Positions 1-9,173 are shown, counted from the stretch's first letter. The stretch: 64,000 nt of DNA from CBDCYS01 sp965226245 (GCA_965226245.1 CBDDCL010000015.1:2604001-2668000), one strand, 5' to 3'. Translations and numbers: made by a program. The notes: generated from the sequence alone by a model not told the origin.

Positions 1-606
1 TTCGCTCACCTTCACCTCAATCTGGTCCGCATGGTCAACCGGAACCGGACCATACGTAAACAGATGCCGCATGAGGCTCTGCTTGAGCTGGCGCGTGGCG
101 GCGATGACGTTCTCGGTGGCCTCCTTGGCCCGCTGGACGGTGCGCAGCATGTGGGCGATGGCGCGCTGCTCGGGGAGGGGGGGGACTACGACTCGAAGCG
201 GGTGAACCACGTTCCGATTCAGTGTTGGCACGCTCACGCCGGAGGTGGCAAACGAAAGGTCCAGGCTACTTAGAAGGTAGAACACGAACTCCCGGTCGTT
301 ACCGTGGAAATCCTTGACCCACAGGGCTGTGTTAAGCGGCCAATAATCTTTTTCGACCCACGTGACCTTGCCCACGCTGCCGCTCCGCCCAACAAGCACA
401 CCTGGGCCACGAGCCACAAACTCGCTGTGGAAGCCTACTAGGCCGTTGGAACCGATTACCGGGTGAGCGCCGTTTTGCCTTTTACTGACCGGCAGGTCCT
501 TGCCTCTCTGAAGCGTTGCGATTCCTCCAAGAGTTTTTACAGTCCAGGAGTTTGGGAGTCCTGCATCGGGCGGCTGATTCAAAATCCTGTCGAGGCTTTC
601 ACCCAT
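1..606 (-). CDS. hsdS: Type I restriction enzyme specificity subunit HsdS (partial, runs off the left edge)
   Basis: This gene would supply DNA target recognition for the type I restriction-modification complex. The frame opens at an ATG at 604-606 that overlaps the hsdM stop by 8 nt, which is typical translational coupling. About 200 codons are readable. An N-terminal target-recognition half (SWTVKTLGGIATLQRG) is followed by PPLPEQRAIAHML and the helical spacer ending SLMRHLFTYGPVPV, both characteristic of HsdS central conserved regions. The second recognition domain lies beyond base 1. Because hsdM upstream is interrupted by an IS, this subunit probably has no working methyltransferase partner from this locus. 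Family assignment is confident; the specificity cannot be read. Confidence 0.85.
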   Translation of the reverse strand, partial: MGESLDRILNQPPDAGLPNSWTVKTLGGIATLQRGKDLPVSKRQNGAHPVIGSNGLVGFHSEFVARGPGVLVGRSGSVGKVTWVEKDYWPLNTALWVKDFHGNDREFVFYLLSSLDLSFATSGVSVPTLNRNVVHPLRVVVPPLPEQRAIAHMLRTVQRAKEATENVIAATRQLKQSLMRHLFTYGPVPVDHADQIEVKVSE

Positions 607-994
607 TCCGCCACTCCGCAAACCCAAGTGACGCTAGCACTTCATCAAGTTTCTGGTCTGCCTCCGCCCGCTCTTCCTCTGCCTCCTGGAGCAGCACGAC
701 AGCTTCCTCAAGCGGCAAGACTTCCTCTTGCCCATCGGTCGCGACATAGCGGCTTGGCGAAAGGTTGTAGTCGTTCTTAGCCACCTCTTCCTTGCTGATG
801 ACCGCCGAGAGCGCTTCCTCAGCCTTCCATTCGTGATATACGGCGGCAATCTGTTCGATGTGCTCATCTTCTAGGAAGTTCTTGGGACGGCCTTTCGAGA
901 AGAGCTTCGAGGCGTTGATAAGGAGAATCTCGCCGGGCTTCCGCTTGTTGCGGTTCACCACCATCACGATGCCCTGCGCAGTCGTGTTGTAGAA
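599..994 (-). pseudogene. hsdM: hsdM 3' half (methyltransferase C-terminus), severed by IS
   Basis: This is the C-terminal part of the type I DNA adenine methyltransferase. It contains the family stretch GEILLINASKLFSKGRPKNF and the motif KNDYNLSPSRYV. It continues exactly the frame of the 5' half at 2794-3977 once the IS and one copy of the 5-bp duplication TAGAA (990-994) are removed, restoring LFYNTTAQGIVMVVNRNKR. The reconstructed protein would be about 524 residues, normal for HsdM. In this fragment the nearest usable start is internal (MMVVNRN), so no intact enzyme is made. Confidence 0.9.
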
Positions 995-2793
995 CCTGAA
1001 TTATGCACTGCGGGGTGCACCTGAGGAGGGCTGAGCTGCGAGGGACCATTGGGCGACCCCCGAAAACATGGGGTAATAAGGTAGGCTGGCAAAGATTTCA
1101 GCTTCGCCAGCCAACCCCAAGGAGGTCACCCAAATGGTTACCAAGCGAAAACAGCATAGCTCCAAAAACCCCGCCAAACAAGGCCGCGGCGCGACGGCTC
1201 CGCAGCCCAATAAAATCGGGGCTTCCACGCCCTATCACTTCCGCGGCAAGAATCTGACTCCCTACGGCGGCCTGCTGCCGGTCGCCACCCTGCTCGAAAA
1301 ACTCGGCTTCCAAGAGCTGCTGGAACAAACCCTCAGCGTCAAACGAATCACCCGTGTGATGAGCCTCTACCAGTTTGTGCTGGCCCTCGTGCTGGGCCTC
1401 TATGTCGGCTTTGCGCGGCTCAACCAACTCCGCTTCATCGCGCGCGACCCCATCCTGACCGGCATCTTGCAAGTGACGCGGCTGCCGCCGCAATCCACGC
1501 TGTGGCGCTTTCTGGCCTCGCTGCATCTCAACGTGGCGCGGCAGATCCTGTCGATGCAGCGCCAACTGCGCGAACGAGCCTGGGCGGCGGCCAACGTGCG
1601 GTTGACCACGGTGACGCTGGACACCGACACCACCGTGCACACCCTCTACGGCCAGCAGATGGGCGGGCGCAAGAGCTACAACCCCAAGAACAAGGGCAAG
1701 CGCAGCTACCAGCCGATACTGACCTTCCTGGCCGAGACGCGCGAATACCTGATGGGCGGGTTGCACAATGGCGACCGGCCCACGGGCAAAGAGATCGCGG
1801 CGCACCTCGAAAGTGCTTTCCAGGCTTTGCCGGCCAGTGTGAAGCGGATCTTGGCGCGGGCCGATTCCGGCTTTTATTGCTGGGAAGCGGTGGCAGCCTA
1901 CGAACAAGCGCATTGTCAGTTCGTCATCGTGGCGCGCAAGACCAGGCGACTGGTCGAGCAGTTGCAGCAAGCGGAATGGAAGCCCTCGCCCCACAGCGAC
2001 GCTGCGGCGGAGTGCGAATTCCTCTACCAGCCGCAAGGCTGGGGCAGGGCCTGCCGCTTTGTCGCGCTGCGTTATGAAAAGGAGCCGGAAACCGAGGAGG
2101 TCGAGCAATATCAGTTGTTTGCAACCAGCGCTTACACCTACCGCGTGTTTGTGACCAACCTGGCCGAGCCGATCGCGGCGGTGGTGTGGTTTTACAATCA
2201 GCGGGCCGGGGCGGAAAACCTGATCAAGGAGGCCAACAACGATGCCGGGCTGGCGGCCCATCCTTCGCGCCGCTTTGACACCAACCGCAATCACTTTCAG
2301 TTGGTCATGCTGGCCTACAACCTCAACTGCTGGCTGCTGCTGTTCCAGCGTGAAGCCGACGCCACCCCGGAGAAGCTGCGGCACACCACCCTGGCGACGG
2401 CGCGGCTGCGCTTTCTGTTCGTGGCGGCCAAGATCTGGCGGCACGCCGGCAGAACGGGCATCAGCTACAGCGATCAGTACCAGGAGCAGGGCCTGTTCGA
2501 GCGGCTGATGCGGCGGCTGCGGGCGATGGCGCCGCCGGGATCGAGCTGCGCGCCGGTGGTGGAGGGTGCGCTGCGTTGAGGGGCGCTGCGCATAGAATTT
2601 TATGCACGGGCCGCAAGCTACTGGGAACATGCCGTTTGCGAGCCCGCTTTTGCCCGCCCGGAATTGGGAGGCGGCTCAAACCGGGAAGGAAACAGCAGAA
2701 AAGACGACTTGCTAAATCACTGAGTTGACACGACTGCCGCTACCGCCACAACTCCATCGGCGATGGCTACGCCGAACCTGTGCATAATTCAGG
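995..2793 (+). mobile_element. IS1380-family insertion sequence, full length (1799 bp), inserted in hsdM
   Basis: The element is bounded by inverted termini CCTGAATTATGCAC (995) and GTGCATAATTCAGG (ending 2793). It is flanked by a perfect 5-bp target duplication TAGAA at 990-994 and 2794-2798. It carries one transposase gene reading rightward. A near-palindrome, GCATAGAATTTTATGC, lies at about 2590-2605 downstream of the transposase. The split hsdM rejoins in frame across the duplication, which fixes both ends to the base. Three shorter derivatives with related ends lie at 6060, 31340 and 49431. Confidence 0.93.
1134..2579 (+). CDS. IS1380-family DDE transposase
   Basis: This 481-residue transposase appears intact. 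The expected acidic residues are visible in LDTDTTVHTLYG (about residue 163), RADSGFY (about 243) and YNQRAGAENLIKEAN (about 350), the last being the YREK-like signature with its Glu. The start is supported by a strong AAGGAGG eight bases upstream. The first 30 or so codons are basic, as expected for a DNA-binding terminus. It may drive movement of the short derivatives in trans, since they retain related ends; this is inference. Confidence 0.92.
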   Translation: MVTKRKQHSSKNPAKQGRGATAPQPNKIGASTPYHFRGKNLTPYGGLLPVATLLEKLGFQELLEQTLSVKRITRVMSLYQFVLALVLGLYVGFARLNQLRFIARDPILTGILQVTRLPPQSTLWRFLASLHLNVARQILSMQRQLRERAWAAANVRLTTVTLDTDTTVHTLYGQQMGGRKSYNPKNKGKRSYQPILTFLAETREYLMGGLHNGDRPTGKEIAAHLESAFQALPASVKRILARADSGFYCWEAVAAYEQAHCQFVIVARKTRRLVEQLQQAEWKPSPHSDAAAECEFLYQPQGWGRACRFVALRYEKEPETEEVEQYQLFATSAYTYRVFVTNLAEPIAAVVWFYNQRAGAENLIKEANNDAGLAAHPSRRFDTNRNHFQLVMLAYNLNCWLLLFQREADATPEKLRHTTLATARLRFLFVAAKIWRHAGRTGISYSDQYQEQGLFERLMRRLRAMAPPGSSCAPVVEGALR

Positions 2794-3977
2794 TAGAAGA
2801 GATTCTCCGGCAAGAGCAGTACTGCTTCGACGCAATCTTCCTCGACGAACTCCTTGCGGATATCGCGCTCCTTATTCGAGCCGGTATTCCCGCTTCCGCG
2901 GCTCACGGCACCCGTATCGAGAACGACGGCTATGCGACCGTTGGGCTTCAACGACGCAAACATGTGCTGCACCCAGCCCCAGTCAGCACTCGATGAAGGC
3001 GGGAACCCCCGCTCGAAGCGCCCGTAGGTGTCGTTCTCGTACGTGCTCTTATCGAACTTCTGGTTCCACATCGGATTGGCGGTCACCATGTCGAAGCCGC
3101 GAAGCCGCCCGTCGCCTTCGGTGAAGGCTGGGCGATGCATCGTGTCGCGAAGCGCGATGTCGGCCTCCATGTCGTGAATGAAAGCGTTCATGCGAGACAT
3201 CGCATAGGTCGATGCATTGACTTCCTGGCCGAAAAGCTTCAGCGGCGCGACATTGGAGGGAAGCTTGAGCCGTCCGTTCTTCTTCTCGCCCTTTGTCTCA
3301 AGAAGCTGCAGATGGCACTTGATAAGCAAACCGCCTGAGCCCGAGCACGGGTCATAGACCGTCATCCCCGGCTGCGGGTCAAGGATACGAGCCATCACAA
3401 TCCCCAGTTCGCGCGGAGTGTAGAACTCTCCGGCGCTTTGCCCCTGCCCCTCGGCAAACTTGCGAAGCAGATACTCGTAGGCTCGCCCGAGGATGTCCGG
3501 CTCAACGTCGTCGAGCCCGAGACGATAGCCCGGTTTACTGAGAACTTGGACAAGTGCGGCCAGCCGAGCATCGTCGATGATGCGCTGCCCGGCTGCGGTG
3601 GCGTTGAAATCCGTGATGTCGATGACGCCCGAAAGTTGCGGGTTCTCGCGGGCCACACCCCGGACCGCATCGGTGAGGTATTGCCCCAGACCCGTCGTCT
3701 GCTTGGCGACGTTCGGCCAGCGGGCAACCTCGGGCACGTGGAGCCGGACAAGCTTATGGTCCTGCTCGACGAGCTTGGCGGCAGTCGCCTCGTCGCCGAA
3801 GTCGTGCGCGAGATGGCGCACTTCGTCCGCGAACACGTCCGAGAGCCGCTTCAGAAAGACGAGCGGCAGGATGTAGTCCTTGAATTTCGGCGCATCGAGC
3901 GGCCCACGAATCTGACAAGCCGCGTCCCAGAGCCAGCCTTCAAGGGCCGATACGGTGAGACCTTGTTTCTCCATCAT
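2794..3977 (-). pseudogene. hsdM: hsdM 5' half (type I DNA methyltransferase N-terminus and catalytic core), severed by IS
   Basis: This fragment encodes the N-terminal HsdM helical domain and most of the N6-adenine methyltransferase domain. The SAM-binding motif YDPCSGSGGLL and catalytic NPMW are both visible, as is FYTPREL. Translation runs into the IS end after PENLFY and stops at about 2712, adding about 25 foreign residues. The conserved C-terminus is lost, so the enzyme should not assemble normally. The gene is first of an hsdM-hsdS order; hsdR is not in the window. Precise IS excision would restore the frame. Confidence 0.92.
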
Positions 3978-4131
3978 CCGACCTTACAGCATCGAGCAAT
4001 CCTGCGCACAACTACCCCCCAGCGTGCTCTCTTTGCGCTGGAACAGGCGTTACAAGACCTATTGACAACTTGGTACTTGCGCTTTTACGTCGTAGGTGTC
4101 GCCCGTGCCGTGGGCGACGCGGTAGGCGCTT

Positions 4132-5496
4132 CTATTGAGTGACTTGCCCCTTCAACTCTTCCCACGTCTTTGGCTTCCACTCCCGCGCGAGTCGTTGGGC
4201 TTCGGCAATTTGGGCGGCGGTCATTTTTTCCCCGACTTTGTCTCGCGCACTTCCATGTTCCTTGTTTTTCTCTGCGCTCGCGCGAGAGGCTGCTAAGTTA
4301 AGCCATTTGTGTGCTCGGACATAGTCCTGCGGGACGCCTTTGCCGTCGTTGTACATCACCCCCAGATTGAACTGCGCAGCGGCGTTTCCCTGCTCAGCGG
4401 CTAACCGGTACCACTTGGTGGCTTCGGCGTGGTCTTGCGGGACGCCTTCGCCGTCGTCGTACATTAAGCCGAGTTTGAACTGTGCGGAGGCGTGTCCCTG
4501 CTCGGCGGCTAGCCGGTGCCACTTGACGGCTTCAGCGTCGTCCTGTGGGACGCCTTTGCCGACGTGGTATATCGCCCCCAGGGCGAACTGCGCATGGGCG
4601 TCTCCCTGCTCAGCGGCTAACCGGGACCACTTGACGGCTTCATCGTCGTCCTGTGGGACGCCTTTGCCGCTGTTGTACATGAAGCCCAGGTTGGCCTGCG
4701 CAGCGGCGTCTCCTTGCTCGGCGGCTAACCGAAACCATTTGACGGCTTCAGCGTCGTCTTGCGAGACGCCTTCGCCTTGGTGGTACATCAAGCCCAGGTT
4801 GGACTGCGCATCGGCGACTCCCTGCTCAGCGGCTAGCCGGTACCACTTGGTGGCTTCGGCGTCGTCCTGTGGGACGCCTTTGCCGAGGTGGTATATCAAG
4901 CCCAGGGCGAACTGCGCAGCGGCGTCTCCCTGCTCAGCGGCTAGCCGGTGCCACTTGACGGCTTCAGCGTCGTCCTGTGGGACGCCTTTGCCGCTGTTGT
5001 ACATCACCCCCAGATTGAACTGCGCAGCGGCGTTTCCCTGCTCAGCGGCTAACCGGTACCACTTGGTGGCTTCAGCGTGGTCTTGCGGGATGCCTTCGCC
5101 GAGGTGGTACATCAAGCCCAGGTTGGCCTGCGCATCGGCGTCTCCCTGCTCGGCGGCTAGCCGGAACCACTTGACGGCTTCAGCGTGGTCTTGCGGGATG
5201 CCTTCGCCGTTGTAGTAAATCACGCCCAGGTTGGCCTGCGCATCGGCGTCTCCCTGTTCAGCGGCTAGCCGGTACCACTTGGCGGCTTCGGCGTGGTCTT
5301 GCGGGACGCCTTCGCCGTCGTCGTACATCACACCCAGGGCGTACTGCGCATCGGCGTCTCCCTGCTCGGCTCTAGAATGCAATTCCTGGACACTCTGACA
5401 TGCAAGAACCGCTATAAGTAAAGCGGTGGCTACCAGGAGTGCAGCGTGCTGAAGCAGGCGCAACGGTGACCGCTGCGAAAGGGTTCCAGGAGGCAT
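4132..5496 (-). CDS. Sel1-repeat protein with N-terminal export signal
   Basis: This 454-residue protein has a hydrophobic N-terminus (residues 15-33, ALLVATALLIAVLACQ), possibly a lipoprotein signal, although Leu at position -2 is atypical for a lipobox. Ten consecutive 36-residue Sel1 (TPR-like) repeats follow, each built on AEQGdaxAQxxLGxxYxxGeGVPQDxaEAxKWyrLA. A charged C-terminal tail has MTAAQIAEAQRLAREW. Sel1 solenoids usually scaffold protein-protein contacts in the envelope; the partner is unknown. It stands alone on the minus strand between the restriction locus and the HEPN-like gene. Confidence 0.88.
   Translation of the reverse strand: MPPGTLSQRSPLRLLQHAALLVATALLIAVLACQSVQELHSRAEQGDADAQYALGVMYDDGEGVPQDHAEAAKWYRLAAEQGDADAQANLGVIYYNGEGIPQDHAEAVKWFRLAAEQGDADAQANLGLMYHLGEGIPQDHAEATKWYRLAAEQGNAAAQFNLGVMYNSGKGVPQDDAEAVKWHRLAAEQGDAAAQFALGLIYHLGKGVPQDDAEATKWYRLAAEQGVADAQSNLGLMYHQGEGVSQDDAEAVKWFRLAAEQGDAAAQANLGFMYNSGKGVPQDDDEAVKWSRLAAEQGDAHAQFALGAIYHVGKGVPQDDAEAVKWHRLAAEQGHASAQFKLGLMYDDGEGVPQDHAEATKWYRLAAEQGNAAAQFNLGVMYNDGKGVPQDYVRAHKWLNLAASRASAEKNKEHGSARDKVGEKMTAAQIAEAQRLAREWKPKTWEELKGQVTQ
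4291..5370 (-). repeat. Ten tandem 108-bp coding repeats (Sel1 units)
   Basis: Ten head-to-tail 108-bp units are still very similar at DNA level (for example the recurring gcgtctccctgctcggcggc on the plus strand). This suggests recent expansion or continuing homogenisation by unequal recombination, so copy number may vary between strains. Confidence 0.9.
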
Positions 5497-5800
5497 TCCC
5501 CTCTATTCTATGCGCAGGTTACAGGTGTCAGGGGCCATTTGTTGCAGTCCCAAGCGCGGCGCAACCGCCGTGGCTGCGGACAATTCTCCCCAGCTCTCAG
5601 CAACCGACAACACGACTAGCAACGCCCACCAGAATACACCCATCAAACGCGCGTAGACAGCCCCGGTACCTTTCGTCTCATTGGCGCTGCGAACGCCCCA
5701 GAACGGCACGACGACGATGGCCCCTGTTGGCTTCCAGAAAGGTTTGCAAGTGAAGCAGGTAGAATTTGACAAAGCTGGTGAAAGTTGGGACAAAGGCACC

Positions 5801-6059
5801 ATGAGCTACGATCCAGAGGACGCTGCGAGAGAGGCGTACGAGACTGAAATGGCCGAGTACTTCGACCACGAACTATACGAAGAGCACTACGAAGAGGCGA
5901 TAAAGGAATTCACCGCTGAGCGGTTGCAGTCCTACTACGTAGCGAACCCGAGACTCGCGAAACCGGCCCGCGATTCCTTGGTTTATGCCAAATCGCTGAT
6001 GCCAGCGTATCCCAAGGCGGCTCTTGTGTTCGCTGCCACCGCCGTCGAACTCGGTATCA
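5801..6059 (+). pseudogene. HEPN-like gene, 5' fragment
   Basis: This encodes an acidic N-terminus from MSYDPEDAAREAYETE to AALVFAATAVELGI, where it is cut by a 579-bp element. The helix with ALVFAATAVELGIKVVL resembles the first conserved helix of HEPN/DUF4145-type domains. The start at 5801 is chosen because codons upstream are low in plausibility. Together with the 3' fragment at 6639-7011 it would make a protein of about 208 residues. Confidence 0.6.
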
Positions 6060-6638
6060 CCTGAATTATGCACAGATTCGCTTTGCGAGTGCGGCTGCGT
6101 TCGTAGCGGCTTGACGGCCGTCGTAAGGTGGGAGCTCGGCAACTGGTCTTTTGGCTTCTCCGTCCCCGGTTTCCCCTCCCGCCCAGAATCCGCGTCGGCA
6201 AAACCCCGCTCCGAAGTGGCGTGTTTCCAGTACGTTGCGGCCAGTGCATAAAATTTTATGCATAGCGCATAGCCAGGCTCTCAGATCAACGCCCTCTCGA
6301 CTACCGGCGGCAAGCCGCCGTAGGGAGTCGGCTTCCTGCCGCGGAAGTTGTCAAGGCGTGGATGCCCCGATTTTATTGGGCTGCGAGACCGTCACGGCTG
6401 GGCCTTGTTTGACGGCCCTTTGGGAGCTATGCTGTTTTCGCTTGGTAACCATTTGGGTGACCTCCTTTGGGTTGGCTGGTGAAGCTGGAATCTTTGCCAG
6501 CCTACCTTTTTACCCCATGTTTTCGGGCGTTCCCCAATGGATTCAGGCCTACCTTTTTACCCCATGTTTTCGGGCGTTCCCCAATGGTCCCTTGCGGCTC
6601 AGCCCTCCTCAGGTGCACCCCGCAATGCATAATTCAGG
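6060..6638 (-). mobile_element. Non-autonomous IS1380-type derivative (MITE-like), copy 1, 579 bp
   Basis: Ends are CCTGAATTATGCAC and GCATAATTCAGG, with a 5-bp target duplication TATCA at 6055-6059 and 6639-6643. It matches the other two copies but carries an extra 47-bp tandem duplication (about 6503-6597) whose junction includes ATTCAGG, resembling the element's own terminus. Relative to the full-length IS it keeps roughly 300 bp of the transposase 5' side and 240 bp of the 3' side and lacks the catalytic core. It interrupts the HEPN-like gene. Confidence 0.92.
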
Positions 6639-7011
6639 TATCAAGGTCGTTCTCTTGAAGCCCATCGTATTCGGATTGGTCCATACCGAAGCGTTGGCCT
6701 CACTAATCACAGAACTGACAATCAAAAACACGGGCATCGAGCGTTTTTACAAGCTGCTGAGTGGAATCTTGACGCGCTTCGGCGGGGTAGACCTGGAGAC
6801 CTTTAAGAGAACCGGGTCCACCACACCGCTGTGGAAGGAAATCACTGAGGTCCGAGACGCTCGAAACGCTGTCATCCATAGGGGTGAAAATGTAGAAGAG
6901 TCAACCGCCGAACTCGCTGTTGCCGTTGCCCAAAGCCTATTGCATGACATCTGCCCACAGGTCATTAGGACCGCCATAACACCGCAGGGTGAAAAACCTG
7001 ACCGCGTTTGA
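6639..7011 (+). pseudogene. HEPN-like gene, 3' fragment with RNxxxH motif
   Basis: After removal of the element and one TATCA copy the frame continues GIKVVLLKPIVFGLVHTEAL. It ends with ITEVRDARNAVIHRGENV, where RNAVIH fits the R-x4-H motif (Arg-Asn...His) typical of HEPN ribonuclease or nucleotidyl-associated domains. Such domains act in toxin-antitoxin and abortive-infection systems, but no partner antitoxin is obvious here. An upstream in-frame ORF runs through the element from 6151, so a chimeric product is possible but unlikely to fold. Confidence 0.6.
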
Positions 7012-7161
7012 ACGATTTGGTGCTCCCGAAAGGTCTCTCCCCCCAGCTCTCACGAAGGCGAAAGCTCAAGGCGGAAGGGGCGTGTTACTAAGTAAAGACT
7101 CTCTTCAATTCGTGAAGTGTGTATCAACTAATCGCTTCACTAGATGAAGCGTGAAACTGGT

Positions 7162-7989
7162 TCAGGCACTCCCGCGGCGCTTTGCCTGCCTCCAAGCTCG
7201 TGTCCGCTGGGCGCGTTTCGCGGCTCGCATCTGGCGCTCTTCGTCGATGGCGGCGCGTAAGTCGGCAGCCGTGGCGTGGGCGAGTTCTCGAACGGAGTCG
7301 GAATAGGGGGTCACTATGTAGGTCGCCGTCTCGCGTACCGGCCCGCGGCTCCTGCCGGTCCTGCGCCGCTGGCGTTGGAGCCACCCAATTCCTTCCAGGT
7401 CTTTAAGTCCCTTGGACAGGCTCGCGTCCGACTTCAACCCTGAGTATTGTGCAAGTCCCCGGTAGCTGATTTCCAGCTCCCAACTGTCGTCGCGCTGACT
7501 TTCTACCTTTAGTTCGACGAACACAACCGCAAGCAGTTGTGCTGGGCGCGACATCTTCGCCCAAAGCCCTGACCGAAGGAGCAACTCGATAGGGCGCTCG
7601 TACCCATAACGGGCGACGTGGCCCTTCGGTCTGAGAAGGTGCTTGCCCTTTGGGATGAGGGGTACTTCAAAGCGCTGGGCAATCCAGCGGATGGCCACTG
7701 CAAGGCTGCATCCTCGAACGTCCACGACTAGGTCGATGGGCCCCAGCAGCTTCCCCTCGCAGCCGAAGCACTTGACCTTGTTGAAGCGCCTGTCGATACC
7801 GACCGAAGGCGTGCGGTCGCCGTGATGATGGCGCTCCGGGTGCCAGCAGCGAATCATCCGACCCTCGAAGACTTCGAGGCCCAAGGCAGACGCAACCTCC
7901 CCAACAGGAACCTGTTCGCGGATGAACTGGGCATCCGGGATGCCGCCCTCGAAACGAGGGTTCGGTATAATGAGCTTCACAGGTTGCAA
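7162..7989 (-). CDS. CHC2-type zinc-finger protein (primase/replication-like), last gene of the satellite-like element
   Basis: The 275-residue product carries a DnaG-like CHC2 zinc-binding pattern, CWHPERHHHGDRTPS followed by CFGCEGKLLGPIDLV. The C-terminal half (LEISYRGLAQYSGLKSDASL) looks like a winged-helix DNA-binding module, and the end is Arg/Lys-rich. No Toprim catalytic domain is present, so it is not a full DnaG. In phage and satellite genomes such proteins assist replication initiation or regulate the primase. It is the distal gene of the minus-strand array. Confidence 0.7.
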   Translation of the reverse strand: MQPVKLIIPNPRFEGGIPDAQFIREQVPVGEVASALGLEVFEGRMIRCWHPERHHHGDRTPSVGIDRRFNKVKCFGCEGKLLGPIDLVVDVRGCSLAVAIRWIAQRFEVPLIPKGKHLLRPKGHVARYGYERPIELLLRSGLWAKMSRPAQLLAVVFVELKVESQRDDSWELEISYRGLAQYSGLKSDASLSKGLKDLEGIGWLQRQRRRTGRSRGPVRETATYIVTPYSDSVRELAHATAADLRAAIDEERQMRAAKRAQRTRAWRQAKRRGSA

Positions 7990-8081
7990 ACCAAGAACGC
8001 CCCGCCGGTGGCCGCCGCGTGGGGCGTTGCGTTTTTAGGTGTCTACTTGCTCCGCCGGGGCTCCCCTTTGGATGGGGATTC

Positions 8082-8486
8082 TCAAACGTTCCTGCGGTGA
8101 AAGCCTAACTCGGCCAGCTCGATACCCAGCCGGGCCGCGCCAGCGGGAGTCAAACCGAATTCGTGCGAATACTGCCGAAACAAACTCCAGGCTTTGTGGC
8201 TGATTCCGACCTCGGGCCGCTGTTGTCGATAGCCGTTCTCGCCGACTGCCATGACCAGTCCTTCGCTTAGTAGAACCGCCTCAGCCCGTCTTGCTGTGGC
8301 ATAAACGGAGCAAAGAGCTTCCAAACTGGGTAAGTTCTCGTCTGTAAGCAACCGGTTTTCGACCAGCCGCGGTGCGACCCGTCGCCAAAGCGCTCTGCCC
8401 TCATCGGGCAGCCACTTGGGAGCATGTGGCGCGCTCGTCAACGGCTCAACCTTCGCTTTTACAACGGCTTGCGGCATGGTTCTCAC
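8082..8486 (-). CDS. Phage terminase small subunit-like protein (P27 family type), copy B
   Basis: A 134-residue protein with the P27-type layout: an N-terminal helix region (LPDEGRALWRRVAPRLVENRLL), a long middle helix (LEALCSVYATARRAEAVL) and the C-terminal FGLTPAGAARLGI motif. Small terminase subunits recognise packaging sites for the large subunit. No large subunit is nearby, which fits a satellite that redirects a helper phage's packaging; that role is inferred. Confidence 0.72.
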   Translation of the reverse strand: MRTMPQAVVKAKVEPLTSAPHAPKWLPDEGRALWRRVAPRLVENRLLTDENLPSLEALCSVYATARRAEAVLLSEGLVMAVGENGYRQQRPEVGISHKAWSLFRQYSHEFGLTPAGAARLGIELAELGFHRRNV

Positions 8487-8663
8487 TGCGCCTCCTATTC
8501 AAGCTTCAAGACTCTGATTCCCGGATAAACGCCCTCTTCTTCATCCCGGCCCCCCGGTCGTATGCCCGCGCACACGTGAACTTCGAAACTATGAGTGACT
8601 GAAGCTCGGCTGCCAGGGTCTCCGCGCCGTTGCTCGACAGCAATTCAACCCGCCCCCCCCTTG

Positions 8664-9173
8664 CTAGTCGCTAGCCCGAAAGTCTTCAAAACCCTCCATT
8701 ACCTTCTCGCGGGGCGTCTTCGTGTTGGACTTCAGGGGCAGCCTGGAAGAGTCCACGGGCGTCATAGCGAAGCGCTCAAAGCCGCGCCAGAGAGCGTCGC
8801 GCGTCGCCTTGAGCTGGCCGGCCAGCGGGTGGTTCTTCACCGTGCGGGGATTGTGGTCGGCTCTCGCTAGCCGCTCTTTCGATAGCCGCTTCCGAAGATC
8901 CCGGACCGACGCAATCATGTCGCACAGCTCTTCGATTGCGAAAACATCGCCCGAGCGGATCGGCGTGCCGTTGTCTTGGAAGATCGTTTGCAGTTGCGCC
9001 CAGAGTTCCGGGTGGCCGACAGCTCCCTCGTCGCCCTCCGCCTTTTTCCACCCAACCGGCATCGGCGGGTAGTCCGTGGGAATTTCGACGGCTGGCGGCT
9101 TCGCGTTCTTTCCGCGACCGCCGTCCAACAGCTCAAGCCCTGGATGTTTCGGCTTTCTGCCTCTTGTTGCCAT
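8664..9173 (-). CDS. Small-terminase-like protein (P27 type), copy A
   Basis: A 169-residue protein beginning MATRGRKPKHPGLELLDGG, the GRKPK-type N-terminus common in P27 small terminases. It continues with PPMPVGWKKAE, a helical central region and the C-terminal FERFAMTPVDSSRLP, which parallels the TPxxxxRL ending of copy B. It is weakly similar to copy B in architecture rather than a tandem duplicate. The upstream hypothetical ORF overlaps its start. Confidence 0.65.
   Translation of the reverse strand: MATRGRKPKHPGLELLDGGRGKNAKPPAVEIPTDYPPMPVGWKKAEGDEGAVGHPELWAQLQTIFQDNGTPIRSGDVFAIEELCDMIASVRDLRKRLSKERLARADHNPRTVKNHPLAGQLKATRDALWRGFERFAMTPVDSSRLPLKSNTKTPREKVMEGFEDFRASD

Noticed and set aside
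1098..2630. 510-codon open frame antisense to the IS1380 transposase
   Set aside because: It mirrors the transposase codon by codon in GC-rich DNA, has low-complexity His/Arg/Gln content and no family features.
3438..4142. 234-codon plus-strand frame across hsdM
   Set aside because: Antisense shadow of hsdM; no ribosome site and no recognisable domain.
4340..5215. 291-codon plus-strand frame with repeating CSAASRYHL-like units
   Set aside because: Antisense of the ten 108-bp Sel1 repeats, so its apparent repeats are a by-product.
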